Positions 1 through 9,483 of a DNA stretch of 64,000 nucleotides are shown here, piece after piece (within the stretch, counting starts at the first letter, position 1; each line of letters starts with the position of its first letter). Below the pieces are notes generated by a model. The model searched no databases, was not told the DNA's origin, and saw only the letters and a program-made list of their open reading frames with translations. This stretch comes from Candidatus Thorarchaeota archaeon (GTDB taxonomy: Archaea > Asgardarchaeota > Thorarchaeia > Thorarchaeales > Thorarchaeaceae). The DNA lies in NCBI GenBank assembly GCA_016839245.1, contig JAEOUN010000076.1, forward strand, positions 1 through 64,000, in the 5' to 3' direction. A program made the translations under genes and the position numbers.

Positions 1-6
1 AAACGT

Positions 7-1230
7 ATGATTGAGATTTCAAAAGAACAAGCACAAAATTACATACTTGATGCCCAGGGTCTAAGAACAAAGAGACCCTGCAAATCTATCATTGATGTGG
101 CAAAAAGAGTTCACAATATCCAAATTGATACAATATCAGTGGTTTCAAGAAGTCATGACCTTACTACCTTCAATAGATATGAAAAATACATTGAAAGGCA
201 AATTTGGAATGAATTGAAAAATAAAAATCTCTTTGAGTTTTGGTCACATTCGATGTGCTTGATGCCGATTGAGACCTATCCCTTCTACAAATGGATTGCA
301 GAAAAATACGCTCAAAAGACGAAAGGGTGGCCAATTGAATGGGGTGTGAAGAACTCCAAGACTGTTGAAGAAGTCTACAAATATGTGAAAGAGAATGGTC
401 CCACTGCTAGTCGTGATATGGGATCTGGTGGCAGTAAACGTGAGGGGTGGTGGGATTGGAAGGTGGAGAAACATGGTCTCGAGTATCTCTTTACAACTGG
501 TAGACTAATGGTTGCCTTTCGTGAAAGTTTTCAGAAGTATTATGACTTAACAGAGCGAGTTCTTCCTTCGTCAGTTTCTTTAGAACCTCTCTCAGATGAC
601 CAAGCAGCTGAGTTTGCCGCTTTGACATGTGTGAGATCTTTGGGATTAGTAAGCTGGGAGGATGTTAAATTCTACACTAGTACTATGGTCTATAGAGAAT
701 ACTGGCGGTCGGCAAGACAGATTCAACAATTTCTTAACTCATTGGTTGATTCTGGTGCTCTTGAACCGGTATCTGTTGCTGGTATTCAAGAAACTTATTA
801 TATATCTGCAGCTGATGCTAAAGTTCTCCAAAGGTTAAAACCTAGTACAAAATTAGAGCCAATGAAGTTCCTCTGCCCATTTGATAACCTGCTACGGGAA
901 AGACATCTTCCTAGCAAGCTCTGGTCATTTGATTACAAGATTGAGGCTTATACTCGTCCTCACGAACGTCGATTTGGATACTATGTTCTACCAATCTTGT
1001 ATGGAGATCAGTTGATTGGTCGTATGGATGCAAAAGTCCATCGCGAGAAGAAGCTGTTGGAGGTCAAGTCGCTCTTCATTGAATCAGATCACTGGTCAGA
1101 TGATGAAACTCTCAATGCATTCAAGATGGGTCTTGATCGCTTCGCTAAATTTCATGATTGTGATAAGATGCAAATTGGAAACATTAATCCAAGGAAGTTA
1201 ACCAAATGCATTCAATCAATCTTCGAATAA
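7..1230 (+). CDS. YcaQ/AlkX-like winged-helix DNA glycosylase family protein
   Basis: A 407-residue protein that looks like the HTH_42 (formerly DUF1006) winged-helix family, whose bacterial members AlkZ and YcaQ (AlkX) remove bulky alkyl adducts and unhook interstrand crosslinks. The family's catalytic signature is Q-x-Q in AlkZ and Q-x-D in YcaQ. Here residues 39-41 read Q-I-D, so it resembles the YcaQ type. The first about 100 residues hold the signature, the middle the winged helices, and the C-terminal part a beta-rich domain around FLCPFDNLLRER. Length is normal for the family. The ATG lies six bases inside the window, so a more upstream start cannot be excluded, but the protein begins naturally. 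DNA-repair function is inferred from the family. Confidence 0.8.
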   Translation: MIEISKEQAQNYILDAQGLRTKRPCKSIIDVAKRVHNIQIDTISVVSRSHDLTTFNRYEKYIERQIWNELKNKNLFEFWSHSMCLMPIETYPFYKWIAEKYAQKTKGWPIEWGVKNSKTVEEVYKYVKENGPTASRDMGSGGSKREGWWDWKVEKHGLEYLFTTGRLMVAFRESFQKYYDLTERVLPSSVSLEPLSDDQAAEFAALTCVRSLGLVSWEDVKFYTSTMVYREYWRSARQIQQFLNSLVDSGALEPVSVAGIQETYYISAADAKVLQRLKPSTKLEPMKFLCPFDNLLRERHLPSKLWSFDYKIEAYTRPHERRFGYYVLPILYGDQLIGRMDAKVHREKKLLEVKSLFIESDHWSDDETLNAFKMGLDRFAKFHDCDKMQIGNINPRKLTKCIQSIFE

Positions 1231-1336
1231 TATACAATCAGACCTATCAATTTTTAATGGTGAAGACCTGTATTTGTCTGAGTATGTTTCGGAAAATCAC
1301 TAACCTTATTTACCCAAAAATGAGTTTTAAATTTGC

Positions 1337-1990
1337 ATGAACATAATAGGCGCATTCTGTGCAGAAATAGAGAAAACTATGCATAATGGAGTCGAGATTT
1401 TGAGAGACCAAGATGATGGCAGCAAAATCATGAAGGCTGTCTTGATAGGAGATGGAGCAGTTGGCAAAACAAGCATACGCCGCAATTATCTTGGTGAGGA
1501 TTTTACAGAGGGCCATATTGCGACAATTGGAGTTGACTTGGCTACAAAACGAGTTCTGTTTAATCAGGAAATTGTCAAATTTATCATATGGGATTTAGCA
1601 GGTCAGCCAACATTTGAAAAAGTCCGCGGACACTACTACTCTGGATGTAACGGAATTCTTCTTGTCTATTCAGTCGTCGATAGAGATTCTTTTGATAACA
1701 GTTCAAAGTGGCTCGTTGAAGCATACAAGAATATGGGACCACTTCCACCTACTATCATCATTGGAAATAAGACTGATTTGCGATATTCTATGGATAAATC
1801 AAAATACGTAACTACAGATGAAGGCAAAGCCTTCACCGAATATTTCATCGAGAAACTTGGAGTTCCTGCAATCTTTCGTGAAACCTCTGCAAAAACAGGA
1901 TCCGGAATTCAAGATGCTTTTACACAATTACTGCAGATGATGTCGGACGCTGAGGAAAAGAAAGAACGTGATTTTTACACAGGACCTTGA
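1337..1990 (+). CDS. Rab-like small GTPase (Ras superfamily)
   Basis: A Ras-superfamily GTPase with all five nucleotide-binding motifs. G1 is GDGAVGKT (residues 38-45), G2 the Thr of ATIG (63), G3 WDLAGQ (85-90, with the Ras Gln61 equivalent present), G4 NKTD (144-147) and G5 ETSAK (182-186). There is no C-terminal cysteine (it ends DFYTGP), so prenylation as in eukaryotic Rabs is not expected. The first about 30 residues are not GTPase fold. A TATA-like stretch at about 1325-1333 would place transcription start near 1350, so translation may really begin at the ATG at 1379 or 1430. Such GTPases are numerous in Asgard archaea. Partner and pathway are unknown. Confidence 0.9.
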   Translation: MNIIGAFCAEIEKTMHNGVEILRDQDDGSKIMKAVLIGDGAVGKTSIRRNYLGEDFTEGHIATIGVDLATKRVLFNQEIVKFIIWDLAGQPTFEKVRGHYYSGCNGILLVYSVVDRDSFDNSSKWLVEAYKNMGPLPPTIIIGNKTDLRYSMDKSKYVTTDEGKAFTEYFIEKLGVPAIFRETSAKTGSGIQDAFTQLLQMMSDAEEKKERDFYTGP

Positions 1991-2100
1991 TTTCCACTTA
2001 TTCGTGATTTTTCACTATACAAAGGGTTATTAGTGAAGTCTTCATAGCTATTAACTATAGTTTATATTATATTGAGAAGTCCATTATTCAACGAATATGA

Positions 2101-4740
2101 GTGGTAAGTATGGCTAATGAAACAGAGAAGCAAAGTACGCCTGAGAAAATATCAATGCGAATAGAGGGAATGCATTGTGCTTCATGTGTAGCAACAATTG
2201 AGAAATCCCTCTTGAGTCAAGATGGTGTGATAAAAGCTAGTGTAAGTCTTCTTGACGAAAAAGCTGTAATTGAGTATGATAGAACTCGAGTCAATAGGTC
2301 TTCTCTTGAAGCTGCGGTTGAATCTACTGGGTACCGTACAAAACGCCCGACAATGAGTATCATACTTGCTTCTAAGCCAACAGAAATACAATGGTCAAAG
2401 ATTGAAGAATCTGTTACTCAGTTACCCGGTGTAATTAATCTCCATCTATTTCCCGAGAGAAATCGCATACTGGTTGAATATGATGATGATATTCTGACAT
2501 CCAAAATTGTCCAACGAGAAATACGTGCTTTGGGTTTTGAGATTGCTGAGAGTGATATGCCCGGTGGCGACAGAGAGAGTCTAGCACGTGAAAGGGAAAT
2601 CCGATACTATCGAAACCGTTTCCTCTTTTCGTTAATCTTGACAATACCTGTTGCGTTGTTAACTTTTGGAGAATCATTATTGCCACAGGAATTTCAATCG
2701 ACAATTATTCTATTTATCCTCACTACTCCCATCCAATTTATTGGAGGATATCCTTTCTATCAGTCCAGTTTCAGGGGTCTTATACATCGCAAAACGAACA
2801 TGGATACTCTAATAATGTTTGGTACAAGCGTTGCATATTTCTACTCAGTTGCAGCAACCTTCTACCTTACAGGATACATGCCATTCTATGACACTTCCGC
2901 AATGTTGATCACTTTCATTCTTCTTGGACGATGGCTTGAGGCTTTAGCAAAAGGAAGAACCTCACGAGCAATCAGAAGTCTGATGGATCTTCAGCCTACC
3001 GTTGCTATGGTAATTAGAAATGGAGAGGAAATGGTAATCCCTTCGGAAGATGTGGAAGTTGGTGACACACTAATTATCAAACCTGGTGATAAAATTCCAG
3101 TAGATGGTGTAGTTATTGATGGGAAATCCTCAGTAGATGAATCTATGATAACTGGTGAATCAATTCCTGTTTCAAAAGTTATTGGTGATGCAGTGATTGG
3201 CGCAACGATTAACAAGAATGGACTTCTAAAGATTCGAGCCGAAAAAGTTGGGCAAGATACTGCTCTTTCTCAGATCATCAAGCTAGTTGAGGATGCACAG
3301 ACTGAGAAACCTCCAATACAAAGAAAAGCAGATGCCATAGCAGAGGTCTTTGTTCCTTTCGTTTTATTAATATCATTGATAACATTTCTAGGATGGCTAA
3401 TCTTTGGTGGAGTCGACTGGGTCGTTGCGCTACGCTTCACTACTGCAGTTATTGTTGCAGCTTGTCCTTGTGCATTGGGTCTAGCAACTCCAACGGCTGT
3501 AATGGTTGGCCTTGGAAAAGGAGCTCAATATGGGATCTTGATAAAAGCTGGAGGTAGCCTTGAAACCATTCCTAATATTGACACTACTGTGTTTGACAAG
3601 ACAGGGACTCTTACAATAGGTAAACCAATTGTTACTGATGTAATCACAAGCGAAGGTATTGAGAAAAATGAAGCTATAGCACTTGTAGCTGCGGTAGAAA
3701 AAGGTAGTGAACATCCTCTTGCAGAAGCTATTGTTCACTATGCAGAGGAAAACGATATCGCCATTCCTGACGCCACTGAATTCAACTCTGAGTCTGGTCT
3801 TGGAGTACATGCAAAAGTCAATGGTTCAACCATTTTTGTCGGAAGTGGGCGTTATCTAAGTCAGAATTCTATTGATATTAGTGACTTAGAAAGTCATTCT
3901 GAAATGCTTGAATCTCAAGCCAAAACGACTGTCTATGTAGCTAGAGATGAAAAATCCTTGATTTTGATAGGCATCTCTGATACTCTCAAAACTAGTGCCA
4001 CTCAAACAATCGATGAACTTCAGAGAGAGGGTATTGAAGTCTGGATGATTACTGGTGATAAGGCAAGAACTGCAGATGCAATAGCTAGGAAGCTGGGTAT
4101 TAGTAACGTTCTCTTTGAGGTCTTACCAGGTGATAAAGCCATGAAAGTCAAGGAACTCCAAGAGAATGGTCATATTGTTGCTTTCGTGGGCGATGGTATA
4201 AATGATGCACCGGCTTTGGCTCAGGCAGATGTAGGTATTGCATTAGGTTCGGGAACAGATATTTCAGTCGAAACCGGTGACATTGTTCTTGTTCGTGATG
4301 ATTTGAGTGATGTCGTATCTGGAATAAATCTTGGCAGAAAGACTGTATCTAAGATACGTCAAGGTTTCTTCTGGGCGTTGATTTACAATATGATACTTCT
4401 ACCAATTGCAGCTGGAATATTCTATCCTTTCACTGGTCTGGCTTTGCGCCCAGAATTTGCTGGTCTGGCAATGGCATTATCAAGTGTCAGTGTGGTCAGC
4501 AATGCACTACTTTTGGGGAGATATGATCCAAAACAATTCAAAAGCAATGTCGATTCAAGCGTGAGTTTCCAAGAGCCTGAAATTGCCATAGATCCAATTT
4601 GCAAGATGGATGTAGAAATCGCAGCAGCTACACTAGTGAGTGAATACAAAGCGAAAAAGTACTATTTCTGTAATCCATATTGTAAGAGTACTTTTGATGC
4701 TAATCCTGAGCAATATCAGAATCAAGATCACAGGGATTAA
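2101..4740 (+). CDS. copA: Cu+-exporting P1B-type ATPase with C-terminal YHS domain
   Basis: A heavy-metal P-type ATPase that exports copper(I) across the cytoplasmic membrane. Domains in order: an N-terminal heavy-metal-binding domain with CASC (residues 26-29); a second such fold (about 82-150) lacking the CxxC; membrane helices; actuator TGES (351-354); the CPC ion-site motif (455-457); phosphorylation motif DKTGT starting at D499; hinge GDGIND (697-702); and final helices with YN and MALSS, typical of the Cu+ class. It ends in a YHS/TRASH-like domain (about 830-870: DPICKMDV, then [10 protein letters not shown]). The start is GTG at 2101, with an ATG three codons later at 2110. No CsoR- or CopR-like regulator lies next to it. 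Confidence 0.93.
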   Translation: MVSMANETEKQSTPEKISMRIEGMHCASCVATIEKSLLSQDGVIKASVSLLDEKAVIEYDRTRVNRSSLEAAVESTGYRTKRPTMSIILASKPTEIQWSKIEESVTQLPGVINLHLFPERNRILVEYDDDILTSKIVQREIRALGFEIAESDMPGGDRESLAREREIRYYRNRFLFSLILTIPVALLTFGESLLPQEFQSTIILFILTTPIQFIGGYPFYQSSFRGLIHRKTNMDTLIMFGTSVAYFYSVAATFYLTGYMPFYDTSAMLITFILLGRWLEALAKGRTSRAIRSLMDLQPTVAMVIRNGEEMVIPSEDVEVGDTLIIKPGDKIPVDGVVIDGKSSVDESMITGESIPVSKVIGDAVIGATINKNGLLKIRAEKVGQDTALSQIIKLVEDAQTEKPPIQRKADAIAEVFVPFVLLISLITFLGWLIFGGVDWVVALRFTTAVIVAACPCALGLATPTAVMVGLGKGAQYGILIKAGGSLETIPNIDTTVFDKTGTLTIGKPIVTDVITSEGIEKNEAIALVAAVEKGSEHPLAEAIVHYAEENDIAIPDATEFNSESGLGVHAKVNGSTIFVGSGRYLSQNSIDISDLESHSEMLESQAKTTVYVARDEKSLILIGISDTLKTSATQTIDELQREGIEVWMITGDKARTADAIARKLGISNVLFEVLPGDKAMKVKELQENGHIVAFVGDGINDAPALAQADVGIALGSGTDISVETGDIVLVRDDLSDVVSGINLGRKTVSKIRQGFFWALIYNMILLPIAAGIFYPFTGLALRPEFAGLAMALSSVSVVSNALLLGRYDPKQFKSNVDSSVSFQEPEIAIDPICKMDVEIAAATLVSEYKAKKYYFCNPYCKSTFDANPEQYQNQDHRD

Positions 4741-5075
4741 TGGTTCGATGAGTATTGATTTCTAGTGATTTCTTGTATCTGTTTCATGAATGTATTCTCA
4801 GCCGCTGACTCTGAATCCCAATCAATTTCCATGAGACCATCTCCACCACCACTAGCAATGACTGTAACGCGAGAAGTACCTTCATTTCGACCTGGTTCAA
4901 AGATGACTGTTATCGATTGATTACTACTTGTTCTCAAGACGAATTCGTCATGCACATACACTGCAATTGTCTTTTTACCGACAATCCAGCGTCTCGCAAA
5001 TCGCTTTCCATAATTCTTTCGCAAGAAGTTCAATGCGTTATCATCAAATTTACTATCAAATTCAATTGTCTTCAA
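4737..5075 (-). CDS. Conserved-looking small protein of unknown function
   Basis: A 112-residue soluble protein that I do not recognise. It has an alpha-helical, charged N-terminus ([20 protein letters not shown]), a central beta-rich part with a Gly-rich turn (ASGGGDG) and a C-terminal helix. The start is TTG, with an AGGT about eight bases upstream on the coding strand, and no ATG lies closer. Its 3' end overlaps the stop of the convergent copper ATPase gene by four bases. The composition is protein-like, so it is probably a real gene, but nothing in the sequence suggests a role. Confidence 0.6.
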   Translation of the reverse strand: MKTIEFDSKFDDNALNFLRKNYGKRFARRWIVGKKTIAVYVHDEFVLRTSSNQSITVIFEPGRNEGTSRVTVIASGGGDGLMEIDWDSESAAENTFMKQIQEITRNQYSSNH

Positions 5076-5189
5076 ATATACATACCTAGTGAATGGTCAT
5101 CAAATGAACTTCTCTTGAAGACTTAAGGACTTAATTCTCAATTCGATGGGAAGTTACTTGAGGGAGTTGTATTCAGATACTACAGCTGG

Positions 5190-5636
5190 ATGTGTATTCA
5201 AATGAGTGTTATCGAGAGGACTCTTGTTCGTTTTGCGGGACCTGAGGATCTTGAATGGTGTGTGGTGGAGGACATTCACATAACTGAGCAGATTATCCGT
5301 TATAAAATTGCTAATAATGAAGTAATTGTAGCAGAAATAGATGGTCAACCGATCGGATACATTCGTCTTGAATTTCTTTGGTCCACGAAACCGTATATAG
5401 GTCTCATCTTTGTCGAGGAGGGATATCGAGGAGAGGGAATTAAACGTAAGATGTTAAAATTTCTAGAAGATTATCTGAAAAAATATGGTCATGAAGAACT
5501 GTACAGCTCATCAGATGCAAGTGAACCTGAACCACAAGCTTGGCACCGTGCAAATGGATTTGTTGAGTGCGGCATCATTAATGGTATCAATGATGGCAAT
5601 ATTGGAGAGATATTCTTCAGGAAATCCCTTGTTTAG
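5190..5636 (+). CDS. GNAT-family N-acetyltransferase
   Basis: A single-domain GNAT fold of 148 residues. The acyl-CoA motif A region reads IGLIFVEEGYRGEGIKRKML. It contains the R-x-x-G of the pyrophosphate loop at R80-G83, but the usual last Gly/Ala of R/QxxGxG is a Lys. Motif B is seen at AWHRANGFVECG, the normal W-Y/H-x-x-x-GF pattern near the C-terminus. Substrate cannot be told. An in-frame ATG at 5202 is an alternative start. The 3' end overlaps the convergent membrane-protein gene by 20 bases. Confidence 0.8.
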   Translation: MCIQMSVIERTLVRFAGPEDLEWCVVEDIHITEQIIRYKIANNEVIVAEIDGQPIGYIRLEFLWSTKPYIGLIFVEEGYRGEGIKRKMLKFLEDYLKKYGHEELYSSSDASEPEPQAWHRANGFVECGIINGINDGNIGEIFFRKSLV

Positions 5637-6222
5637 ATAGAAGTTTTTTATCTATTGGACCCACAGCTATTAGCATTAGATACAGTAATGGTGTGCCCAT
5701 ATTAAATTCTAGCAAGCTGTTGAACACTAGATCAAAAACGCTTGAACCTCTTATGCCCTGAAGTAGGAGTGTGAATTCCATTGTGAAATGAACAAACACA
5801 CCAACGAAAAAGATGTACGCTATCTTTTTCCGATCCAAATCAAACCGCTTTAAGTATGCTAGTATTGCAAGTAATCCATATTCACAAATAACTACACCAA
5901 TTTCGATTATTCTTTGGTTTGTCATGATTCGAGTGACAGTTACTTTTGAATCATTTATTGGAATCAAGACTGAAATGAATCCTACAAAAAGCCATCCAAG
6001 AAATAATAACAATGACCAGCTAAGACGCTCTTTACGTTCATTTTCAGGGTATCCTAGTTGAGTTGAAAACATCACCTGCGCATATGAATATTGAACCATA
6101 CCGTATGTTATTGAGAAATAGATGAAGAAGAGAAGTGGTGAAATTATCGTAGGAAGGCTTTCAACTGTCCTAATTCTAAGATAACTGTACCATATTCCAA
6201 AATCAACGATAAAGTTCACCAA
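5617..6222 (-). CDS. Polytopic membrane protein of unknown function
   Basis: About 200 residues with five or six hydrophobic segments (for example ISPLLFFIYFSITYGMVQY, WSLLLFLGWLFVGFISVLI and a C-terminal TPLLYLMLIAVG) and short charged loops. No recognisable family motif. The GTG start at 6222 lies inside a hydrophobic stretch that continues upstream in frame for about twelve codons (LLFGFLGIL) before a stop, so the true start may be the TTG one codon upstream, or the N-terminus may have decayed. Convergent with the GNAT gene, overlapping it by 20 bases. Confidence 0.55.
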   Translation of the reverse strand: MVNFIVDFGIWYSYLRIRTVESLPTIISPLLFFIYFSITYGMVQYSYAQVMFSTQLGYPENERKERLSWSLLLFLGWLFVGFISVLIPINDSKVTVTRIMTNQRIIEIGVVICEYGLLAILAYLKRFDLDRKKIAYIFFVGVFVHFTMEFTLLLQGIRGSSVFDLVFNSLLEFNMGTPLLYLMLIAVGPIDKKLLSKQGIS

Positions 6223-6466
6223 GATGCCTAAGAACCCAAAAAGTAATGATTTGACCTATCAACGTTTTCACAGTAGTACCATCCATAGGAAAGTAAATGT
6301 CAAATCAAATAGCATGAAATCTACATCAAAAGTCCTTATTACGATGCTTTCAAACTGCCTGCTCTCAATTACTTAAAATCAATGTAAAACATATTCTTGA
6401 TTATGTTGACAAAGGATAATTCTGGCTAGAATCAAAAACAGATCTAGCCATAATTATCGAAATCTC

Positions 6467-7900
6467 TTACGCAGCTCTCTCAAGCCGACCAGTTATTGAA
6501 AGCCAGAAGATTAGGAATGACACAACGACAAGACCATACCCAGGATCTAAAAATGAAAACTCGATGAGGAGTAACGGAAATCGGATTAGAATATAGAATA
6601 GGAGTCCGATTGCCATACCTAGTGGTCTTGATCGTCCACTGGCTCCAGCCGCTCTCATCCTTCTCCATGTGGTGGAAAACAGAATGATTGGAAGGAAGAA
6701 GATAACTGCAACAATAGCTCCCAGGTACCAGAGATTCAAAAATGCTTGACTTACTGGGTCTGGAAACGATTGAACCATTAACAGAACTATAGGTACATAG
6801 ATAATGATAGGAATGGAAGCTGCTGTCTTATACCCTGCTGCAAGAAATGCAACGACTGCGAAGATGATAAGAGCAAAAGTTGATGCTACAAAATCGATAT
6901 AGATACCTGTTATTGTATCTATAATTCCCATATATCCAAACATACCCATTAATTGCCCTGCTGAGAATGAAGCAAAAATGATCATCAAAAGTGCAGTAGG
7001 TAACTGCCTGGTTTCTCTCCAACGACCGTATGTGTATGATGCTGTACCAGCTGAAAACATAATTGCTATTGCTCCTGCAATTGCAGTAATAGCAATTTGA
7101 GGATCATTTACTAGTCCCGTCACCACTAGTGCAATGACGATATACACTGGTGCAGCGAAGCTTGCTCCATATCCAAGTAATTCTGCTGAGATTCTTTGAT
7201 CTGGTCTGAGAAATGCAAATGTAATCATTGCCGGACCCATCAGTGCAACGACAGAAATTGCAATGATTATTTCAGTTGGAATAATCTCAAAGAGACGTGG
7301 AACTGCAAGAACTTGGGCAATCATCGCATAACCTAAAGCTAGACTTGTACTTCTTTTTGTGTCGTAAGCAATCCAGGTGAATAACATTGCCGTCGCACCA
7401 AGGATAATTATACTGAAAATGTTTCCAAGATTAATGATGTTCTCTGCTTGATTGCTGACTCGAGTTTGCTCAACAAGACGAATTGCGTTAAATAATAGGA
7501 GATATGCGATAATCACCATGACAAGCATGATTGCTCCCAATAATCGCTGTTTGAGAATAAGTGTAGCTGAAATTGTAAGAAATATCAGTTCAATCAATGT
7601 GAATACATAGAATAATGTGTAATCGCTTAGGTAGGGATTATATAAGGTAACAAATGAATCAGCAGGCCATACAGTAATTGTACCGTTGAGAACAAAGAAT
7701 GTCAATAATACCCCTAATCCAAAAAACATTAGACCTATGGCGAACAAGTATAGTGGTCGAAACGCTTTCTTGATCTCAGGATCAGGAGAAGCAGCAGATC
7801 GTTTTCTGCTATAATTTATTATAGTTCCAGCGGCAACAATTGTCGCCAGTCCAAGAAAGAGATAAGCAATTTCAAAAACCTGCATATCGACTATTTGCAT
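6467..7900 (-). CDS. Large polytopic membrane protein, longin-gene neighbour
   Basis: A 477-residue integral membrane protein with roughly twelve to fourteen hydrophobic helices over its full length. It has no signal peptide and only short, Arg-containing cytoplasmic loops (YSRKRSAASPDPEIKK after helix 1, WRRMRAAGASGRSRP near the end). I do not recognise a transporter family. A strong Shine-Dalgarno (AGGAGG) sits about nine bases before the ATG and overlaps the stop region of the longin-like gene only 12 bases upstream, so the two are almost certainly co-transcribed. That link suggests it may be the membrane partner of the longin/GTPase module, which is inference. Confidence 0.75.
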   Translation of the reverse strand: MQIVDMQVFEIAYLFLGLATIVAAGTIINYSRKRSAASPDPEIKKAFRPLYLFAIGLMFFGLGVLLTFFVLNGTITVWPADSFVTLYNPYLSDYTLFYVFTLIELIFLTISATLILKQRLLGAIMLVMVIIAYLLLFNAIRLVEQTRVSNQAENIINLGNIFSIIILGATAMLFTWIAYDTKRSTSLALGYAMIAQVLAVPRLFEIIPTEIIIAISVVALMGPAMITFAFLRPDQRISAELLGYGASFAAPVYIVIALVVTGLVNDPQIAITAIAGAIAIMFSAGTASYTYGRWRETRQLPTALLMIIFASFSAGQLMGMFGYMGIIDTITGIYIDFVASTFALIIFAVVAFLAAGYKTAASIPIIIYVPIVLLMVQSFPDPVSQAFLNLWYLGAIVAVIFFLPIILFSTTWRRMRAAGASGRSRPLGMAIGLLFYILIRFPLLLIEFSFLDPGYGLVVVSFLIFWLSITGRLERAA

Positions 7901-7912
7901 TACATTATCCTC

Positions 7913-8347
7913 CTAGAAAACCTTCTTTCCCCATTCAGTCGCAGCTGAGCTAGCTTCACTTGTCCATCCTCGAATACCACTACGAACTTTTTCAATTTCT
8001 TCAGGGGTTTTATCTTTAGTAATCATCTCATTAATGAGATTAAGAACTCCATCATCAATGTCCTCGGATTGTTCAATTACAAAATTGATGACTTCTTGAT
8101 TGTGTTTGCTTGCGTCTTTGTCATCATTTGCATGAAGAGTAACAACATAATATTCAGCAGCTTTTCCAATAAGGAGTTTCAGCTCGCCAAATTGCAATTC
8201 ATTTATTTCATTTCCTGATATCTTTTTAATAAACATCTGGAGTGCTGATACAAAGCCACCTAATAATGCTGAATCTCCTTCGAGATTTTCCCAACCCATG
8301 GACGCTACTGTTTCTCCAGCTTCATTAATGAGGAAGATGCCGAACAT
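7913..8347 (-). CDS. Longin-like domain protein (possible GTPase regulator)
   Basis: A 144-residue protein whose first about 95 residues follow the longin order of elements. Two strands come first (FGIFLINEAG, ETVASMGWE), then a long helix (SALLGGFVSALQMFIKKI), three strands (INELQFG, LKLLIGKA, YYVVTLHA) and a helix (HNQEVINFVIEQ). A roadblock domain would instead begin with a helix. The C-terminal 40 residues are charged and helical. Longin domains in eukaryotes (Mon1-Ccz1, DENN, SNARE N-termini) act with Rab/Arf GTPases. Here a Rab-like GTPase gene lies 0.5 kb upstream on the same strand, and a polytopic membrane protein follows at 12 bases. The fold call is by eye, so a roadblock-like alternative remains. 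Confidence 0.65.
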   Translation of the reverse strand: MFGIFLINEAGETVASMGWENLEGDSALLGGFVSALQMFIKKISGNEINELQFGELKLLIGKAAEYYVVTLHANDDKDASKHNQEVINFVIEQSEDIDDGVLNLINEMITKDKTPEEIEKVRSGIRGWTSEASSAATEWGKKVF

Positions 8348-8500
8348 CGTCTTTTAATCCCCGAGAGTATATGCTTCTAATGTATATGCAACAGGTGAAA
8401 TTGGCGTTAGTCCCGGCGTGAAGGAATTTTTCCTATTAATTAAGCATTATTAGCATATATTATGTTTTTACCTATGCATGAACCTCTTTAGTTCTATGAT

Positions 8501-8761
8501 TCAGAATGATTCAAACCAGCCTTTTGTTTTTTCTACTGCGCCTTTTTCTTCTTCTGTTGCCTCAGCTGCCACTTCAACATCTCGAACTTGAAAATTCGCA
8601 TCGACAAAGGCTACAAGCGAGTGACCCTTTGTACATTTAGCTGTAACAATGGTAGGATATCGTTTGGCTTGCGTTATCTGCTTTTCCTCGACTTCCACGT
8701 ACACTAGGTTGTTTGTATTGCATGCAGGACATGCAAAAGGTTTGAGTTTAATCTTGGGCAT
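8501..8761 (-). CDS. Small zinc-ribbon protein in the GTPase cluster
   Basis: An 86-residue protein with one zinc-binding knuckle pair: C-x2-C at residues 11-14 (CPAC) and C-x3-H at 43-47 (CTKGH), within a beta-rich core. A charged tail follows (ATEEEKGAVEKTKGWFESF). The ATG at 8761 is preferred over a GTG at 8770 because a GGAG lies eight bases before the ATG and would be too close to the GTG. It sits 103 bases downstream of the GTPase gene and about 150 bases upstream of the longin-like gene, all on the minus strand. No catalytic residues are seen. A protein- or nucleic-acid-binding adaptor is the likeliest role. Confidence 0.7.
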   Translation of the reverse strand: MPKIKLKPFACPACNTNNLVYVEVEEKQITQAKRYPTIVTAKCTKGHSLVAFVDANFQVRDVEVAAEATEEEKGAVEKTKGWFESF

Positions 8762-8864
8762 GGAACTCACTCCATTGTGGATATTTGAGGTTCAAATTGA
8801 CTGTATCAACCTAACATTTAACGATATTTCCTACAGATAAGCTAATGTAATACACTGACTTTGG

Positions 8865-9386
8865 TCATGTATACTTAGCTACAAGATACTGCCCTGCTGC
8901 ATCAAAGAGTTCTTTCACACCCAATCCTGATTTTGCTGAAACCTCAAAAATTTGTGCGTTGTATTTCGATGCGAAAGTTTCGACCTCTTCGTCTGTAATC
9001 CCAACTCCAGGAATGCGTTCATCGATTTTATTCCCGACAATAAAGACATCGCAACCCGGGACGCTGCTATGTAACCTAGCAATCCAGTCATCCAACCGGT
9101 GCAATGTAAATGGACGACTTACTTCATAGACTGCGATTCCCAATTTTGATCCTCTAAAATAATCCATGACTACATCTTGAAATCTTGGTTGCCCACCTAA
9201 ATCCCATAGGAGGAGCGTTAAATCAGTACCCTCGATATTTAGTTTCTTTGTTGCGAAATTAACACCAATTGTCATTTTCATTTGTTGATCAAAACGATCC
9301 TCAGTGTATCTCACAGCCAAACTCGTCTTGCCTACGCCGCCTTCTCCTATCAAGACAGTTTTAAAGACAGGACTCCGAGTACTCAT
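8865..9386 (-). CDS. Rab-like small GTPase (Ras superfamily)
   Basis: A compact 173-residue GTPase with G1 GEGGVGKT (residues 14-21), a TIG switch-I Thr, G3 WDLGGQ (the Gly-Gly-Gln variant shared with Arf-type proteins), G4 NKID and G5 VSAKSG. It ends ...QYLVAKYT with no cysteine for lipidation. It differs clearly from the GTPase at 1.3-2.0 kb, so the two are not a recent duplication. A GGAG about nine bases before the ATG supports the start. Neighbours on the same strand are a zinc-ribbon protein and a longin-like protein, which suggests a small regulatory set working at membranes (inference). Confidence 0.92.
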   Translation of the reverse strand: MSTRSPVFKTVLIGEGGVGKTSLAVRYTEDRFDQQMKMTIGVNFATKKLNIEGTDLTLLLWDLGGQPRFQDVVMDYFRGSKLGIAVYEVSRPFTLHRLDDWIARLHSSVPGCDVFIVGNKIDERIPGVGITDEEVETFASKYNAQIFEVSAKSGLGVKELFDAAGQYLVAKYT

Positions 9387-9483
9387 AGGGTCTTACTCCA
9401 ACTAGATGGCCTTGAAAACCGACATAAGAACGTTGTTCTAAGATACTCCTACTTATCTAATGTATATTCTTCTCTTCATTTTG

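Noticed and set aside
1337..1429. Regulatory N-terminal extension on the first GTPase
   Set aside because: A TATA-like sequence only about ten bases before the first ATG makes a downstream start more likely, so the extension may not be translated.
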